NCBI GenBank assembly: GCA_003573635.1
Contig: QUTJ01031759.1
Span: 1 to 17,473, forward strand
Direction of reading: 5' to 3'
Origin: Goniomonas avonlea
Taxonomy: Eukaryota > Cryptophyceae > Goniomonadida > Goniomonadaceae
Length of the DNA stretch: 17,473 bases
A program made the translations under genes and the position numbers. The notes under the pieces were generated by a model. It was given only the letters and a program-made list of their open reading frames with translations, did no database searches and was not told the DNA's origin. Shown in pieces: positions 10,701 through 16,700 of the stretch; within the stretch, counting starts at the first letter, position 1, and each line of letters opens with the position of its first letter.

Positions 10701-13700
10701 GGTGGGCGCAGCAGCCTTTGACGTTGACGCGCGACGGCGGCGCTGCCACTCTTGCCGCAGAGTTCTGGCATCGCAGTGTCAAAATCCTGTGCTGCTCCAA
10801 ACTCCGTGCCAATGACACTCACCCGCGAACACGACCTCCAGCGAGGGCGACCCAGCGTGCAAACAAGCGGGCAGAGGGCCGCTTCACGTACGGGCCTCCC
10901 TCGTCCCACATCCGCTGCTGCACAGCCACCATGACACTCCGCACATCGCATCGCCGCAGGCCCTCATACCTGTGCGACAGATTGTGAGTATCCTGGCAAC
11001 AAAACGCGGGCAGGAGTGTCAACAAGTTGCCGGTGGGGGTGAGCGCGAGTTTGGACGCGCAACGAAGACGCAGGAGAGGAGCGACACACACACACAGAGA
11101 GCAAAGCAGCTAATGACAGCAGAGAGACAAGAGCGACCGCTGATCATCACAGAGTGAGCAGACCGGTGGCTGACAATAGAGAGGCAAGAGCACCCTGGAA
11201 CGTTGACTTCACCCACCGGAATGCCAGCACCGTGAGGGCGATAACAATGTCAGGATGCGAGAACTCCGAGCGCGTGGAGGGGACGTCTTTGCCGACGAAA
11301 GGGACAGCAGTCACGCTCCGACTGCGCGGAATGGTTGGGTCCCTTTGCCGCTCCAGCGTGGCCTCCTCCTCCGACAGAAGGCCGTAGCCAACTCTGCCGT
11401 TGATATTAGACCACGTTACCGCCACGAGAAAGACACGGCAGCGCAACAGCGCTGCCCCAGATGCCCCAAGGCGCACCTGTTGACGCGAGCCATCACAAAG
11501 GGTATCACAGCGTGCAGGAGATCCCGACCAAGATTAAGAGCCTGGAGCCGAAGTCAGCCCAGAAATTACAGGATGGTTCTAAATCTTGGTGACGGCGCAT
11601 TCCAGACGTGGAACATCAAGATTCAAGGTTCTTGGAATGAAATAATCAAAGGACAGCTAGAGGGTCGCGGAGCAGTCACCGCAAACTTGAAGTTACAGGG
11701 ACCAACGTACTTTTGCGAGCTCATCGGTGATCATGTCAAGGCGCACGCCGCCGACCTCTGAGGACGATGAAGCCCCGGCCTTGGCCGTGAGCAAAAAACT
11801 GCGAATTTGCTCATCCTGATTTGTGAGTCGTAAGTCCGACCTCGCCAGCACGATGGAAAACAGAGGAGTTTACTCTGAGCAAAAAAGCAGCTGGCGTACC
11901 GACAGTCCCCCAGAGCTGCGGGTGAAAGAAAACCACAAGGCAGCCCACTGCGCCATCAGGGGCAGCAAATTCTTCATGTACCACCTCCGACTGAGCAGCA
12001 CCAAATGGGGCTCCATCTGAGAACATGGTCAAGCAAGCTCGTCAATTCGAGAAGCACTTGTGAGTCTGGAAAGCCTTCGGGCTCGTCACCACGGACAAAG
12101 GCACAACTAGGAGTGTGCTTCACCTCGATTCATGAGAAACCAGCACTGTAGGAAAGTTCGACTATAATGAGGGCATCGATGCGATTGAATGGCATTAAGT
12201 TAGGTAGATTTTGAAGACATAAGCGTTGGCACTTCAAACGCCTAGTCCAGACTGGTGTCCTACCTGCAGACAATGGCTTTTGACCCCTTCCCGCATGACC
12301 TCCCTGATTTTGTCGAGGATAACATCGGCAGCACGCGAGGCACCGGCAGGGGTTGTCGGGGAAGCCGCCAGAAGTCCTGAGGCGAGGAACATCGCATCCA
12401 AGAGATGGAACGGGAGCTCCCAACTTGGGTCGTGCGTTATTGTGTGTTGCGCATGGTGCACACCACGGTCAAGTGCGCGAGTGTCAGGGAGTGGGTCCTG
12501 TGGTGGATTTCGAGAAATTCGAAATACTTCGAGAGCTCGAGATAGAACTAGAGGTAGATATCTAGATATGAACCAATCGAGTGTAATAGATATTTCATCT
12601 CTACCTCTCTCCATATCTCGGCTCTATCTCGGTCGCGGCCGCTATCGAAATATCTCGGGATCTGCTGTCATATGTGAATGGCAACGCAATAGTTATCTCC
12701 GTCTACGACCCGTGGCACAAAATCTACTCAGCACGTGCAATACAAGGGGCGCACCGAAGGCCACGCTGACACTGCGACCCCTCAGTAAGATCCAAAGGAA
12801 TCTTTTTCCCCAATGGAAAGTTGAGCTCAGACTTCATTGGGTGAAGGATCAAGTCAACCTGCAACAACCTTCAGTCTCCGGGTAACCCGGAACACAGTTA
12901 AACTTCACCAACACAAGTTCCTTTACGATTGGCCGGGAGGAAGAAGGAGAGACAGCGAACCCCACAGGAACCGCGAAGCAAACACAGAGTCAAGAAGAAA
13001 TCTCAGAGAGAGTTTGATGGCATTGGATTGCAGCTGTCAATCCAGAGAGAAAGAGAGAGAGCACAGCGGAGGTCACACCTCATCCATCATAAGGGTCCCA
13101 CTCTGCAGCATGGTGAGCAGTCGGACGCTGATCTCAGCCTGCTCTCGCAGTGGAACGGCGGCGTCTTGGGCGCGTGTATGCGAGCGAGCGGCAGGCTGGG
13201 CCTGGCCTTGCTCCTCTCCCAACAGCCTCCGAAAGAAAGAAAACCCGCGCCGCTCGGCTTCCTGAGAGGCAGAGTTGCAGCGCTCAATTGCAATTATGTC
13301 TGACTAGCTCTAGTGCCACCAGCACGTGCTGTGCAATGCGTTGCTGGCTGGCTGTCTTGTGACTGAGCCAACGACTCAACTTTGTCTGTGTGTTGTAATT
13401 CTGCCTCAACCATGGACCTGGTACGGTACACGAAAAGAAAATGGCAAGGGCTGGACAGGCACCTGGGGGAGGTCGGCGAGGTGCAGCAGCTCAACAAACT
13501 TTAGCATGAGCGACTTGATATCCTTGGGCGTGGTGACCACGATGGCCTTGCTTTCCTTGGCGCGTGCCAGGCGCGATATCAACGACTGTGTGATAGCCAT
13601 GGTGCGGTCAAAGGCCAAAGTGACCACAGACTTTCGCAGAAGCAGTGAAAAGCGTTCTCGCATCACTGCACGCGTGAATTGGAGGAGGGCAGGAGGCACA

Positions 13701-16700
13701 ACCTGCAACAAGCGGCACACTCAGTAAATCATAACAAAGAATCCAAGTAGCGTGCTGTCGAACAAAAAGGGTGCGCACTGAGTGAGTCGTTGGAAGCGAA
13801 TCACGCCACCTTGTGACCAAGTGAGCGTGGGCGAGACACGCACCTTGTGACCAAGTGAGTGTGAGTGTGGGCGAGACACGTCACCTTGTGACCAAGTGAG
13901 TGTGGGCGAGACACGTCACCTTGTGACCAAGTGAGTGTGAGGGGGACACGTCACCTGGACGACAATCTCGAGGTCCTCTCCGAGGATCAGAGCCAGCAAA
14001 GGAGCGACCACAGTTGTTTTACCCGCCCCCATAATCATTTGCTGCACCCCGGAGCCACCACTCTTGTGGTTGCGTGCGGCAGCCATGAAACGCTCAACCA
14101 ACTGGACCTGACGAACAACTCAGACACCATTGAATTCCAACACGGTTGTTCAAAAACTGTAGTTTCTGGCAGGGCAACCCAAGAAATATTGCCTAGGAAG
14201 GCAACCACGGCGTCGTCTTTCAACTATGCGGACCTGTGACAAACGCAGGAGAACATTGTGCAGGAACTCAAACACCAGGAGTCTCGGGTCGAGACCCCCG
14301 CGAGTTTTGGTGGAGTCCAGGTTGATAAAGTGCCGGGCCGCCGCCACTGACGTCGCGACACAAGTTGCCTGTCAAGCCGAGTCAAGCTTGGCCGGAGAAC
14401 AACAGAGCAGAGTGTGGCGGCTGCAAGGTTTGGACCGAAGTCATGCAGCAGGAGGGGCAACGCACTTGCAGCTCCACCTCCATGGCGGTCGCAGCGTCGC
14501 CGCCAGACTTCTGCAGCATCCGCAGCAGCATAAGGAGCTCTGTCGCCTCTCCAACGCAACGGGTGGCATGCGCCATTCGATGAGCTCGTAGAACCACCCC
14601 AAGCGTCACCGACAGCGCGCGAGCGGCACCCTGCGCCAGAGGTTGGCCGCGCGCACATCTGCCAACGCGCACATATGCGCTAAGCCACCGTCCACAAGGC
14701 GGTTGTCCACTCGACATGTGTTGGTGTCTGAGAGTGCGAATTCACACGATGTTTTTGTCATTTTACTCACGCTCATGAGTGACGAGACACGTACCTCGGC
14801 GGAGAGAAAGGGGTTGATACAGCGAAGCAAACTCTCTCCACCATTCGACACGAGCGCAGCAACGAGAAGCTCCAAGCGCGCATGGGAATCTCGTCCAACA
14901 GCACGGCCCAGGGCCAAGCCAAGCCGACGCACCTGCGCGTTAACTCACTTGTCAATTCTCGGAGACCGACACTCTCATGGCACAATTACCTCTGCAGCCT
15001 GGTCTCTTCCGACACCGTTGCGCAAAACAGAAACAGTGCCAAGGGCAGTGCGCAGGGTGCCACCAGCCGCGCACTCTTTGGGGCTGCCTGGCACGCGACC
15101 CGCCCCCAGCTCACTTGCCTCGTCCTCTGCGTTGATTTCAGCTTCACAGAAGCACGGCGTCATGTGTTGGAAGTACACAACTTCATTAGGGAGCCCCCAT
15201 CGACCAAAGGGGCTCGAGGGAGGGTGTGTGGAACGCACCAACACCGTCGGTGCCTGTGAGCATATCAGCTTCTGCTTCTGCCGCCCCCGCACCGGCCGCA
15301 GCAAGGGCGGCGTCGGACGCAATCAGGCTCTGCGATGGATGTTCATAACTATTTTTCGCCGTCTCTCATATGCAACGAATTAGAGCAAAAATGCAACGAA
15401 CTGGACTTCAGAATGATCCCACCACAGCGCCAACAATCAGACACCGTTGATTTCCACTCAGTATTAACAATGCAGCGGCTCAACCATTAAGACGACTTTG
15501 ATCCGCGAAGTTTCAAACTTTTGCTTGGCGTTGGCGAGCAGAGACGGAGGCGAGTTTTGTATGTTTGACAAGAGTGGCAAGGCGAGGGACGCGGCCCGCT
15601 CGCGACAACACGGTCACAGCACAAGGCGAGGGACGCGGCCCGCTCGCGACAACACGGTCACAGCACGGCAAACCCAGCGGAGGGAGCACCTGCAACTTTG
15701 AGATGAGAGTCTGGACCTTGACGACTGCTGCCTGCAATTGAGTGGCGCTGGCTCCTTGCAGCTCCTGCAGACGTTCAGAGGTCACAGTCCGCTCAAGTAC
15801 GGGACAACAACAATTCGAAGGATGCGCATGAATTGCGGTTGCGCAACCTTGGCAGTGAGGGTCTTGAATATGTACTGCAGGCCTGTGGCGCCGCCGTCGT
15901 CGCCTTGCGCAGCAAACACCTTGGCGTCCTCCTCGAGGCGCTGTCGCTTCAAGTCAAGCTCGCAGGCGGCAACAAACAAACAAACAAACAGAAAAGTGCA
16001 TCCTTGCATAGACAGAACAGAGTGGACGAGCAGACAGTGAGTTTGACAGGGCAACCTGCAGGAGCTGCTTAGCCCAGCGGGAGTGGGCGGCAGGATGCTT
16101 GCTCACGTCAAACGGCAGCCCGTCACAGCGCGCACCCTGCGACCGCGTCACAAAACAGCCACACAGAGGATCAACAAGACAGACGGCATGAACAACTTCA
16201 AGCAGGTGAAACCCAACACTCATGAGTGTGAGCCTGCAGTTAAACCTTGAGCAACCACTCCACCACTGAGAGACCCAAAACTGATGCAAATTGTCCTAGC
16301 CATATACTTCACAGGTGTCAATTCTGCACAGGGTTGCGATCTGAACCCACCGTCACAAGTGCTGTGGGCGCGGGCGACACGAACTCGTCAAGGCCGACGT
16401 CTCTTAAGGGCTGGGAGGTGAAAGCGGCGAGGTCGTGAGCCTGCGACAACTATGAACAACTCGCACAAGATCAATTCGCGCAAAATCTTGAGAACCAAAG
16501 GCTCACGACGTCGGCATCGTTTCGGGGACCGAAGCGTGTTCATTTCGCTCTTTCTTGCTCTCGAGGGCGCTGAGAGCAAGATCAATTGGCGGGGCGCACC
16601 GTAAGTCCCACGGACACGCCTCCAACCTCAGCGGGGTCCACCACTCGCAGCGTGCGCAGAGGGCAGGCGTAGTCGGGCACTGTGGGCGTGACCACCTCGC

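Noticed and set aside
11394-11476. Reading the whole 11147-11476 minus-strand open frame as one exon starting VRLGASGA
   Set aside because: The preceding ALNLGRDLL...RVN segment and the VGYGLL segment join perfectly if this 83 nt is an intron, matching the family block RVNRVxYGLL.
12226-12885. Plus-strand open frame of 219 codons
   Set aside because: Shadow of the highly conserved DUF3638 exons 16 and 17 and of the intron between them.
13807-13954. CRISPR-like array
   Set aside because: The copies are head-to-tail minisatellite units with no unique spacers, inside a eukaryotic intron.
14643-15383. Longest plus-strand open frame (246 codons)
   Set aside because: It is antisense to exons 9 and 10, whose motifs and splice sites are consistent; it has no recognisable domain.
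16507-16569. Possible extra exon (SKKERNEHASVPETMPT) between exons 4 and 5
   Set aside because: It has acceptor- and donor-like ends, but its open frame cannot be joined in phase to exon 5, whereas exon 4 joins exon 5 directly.
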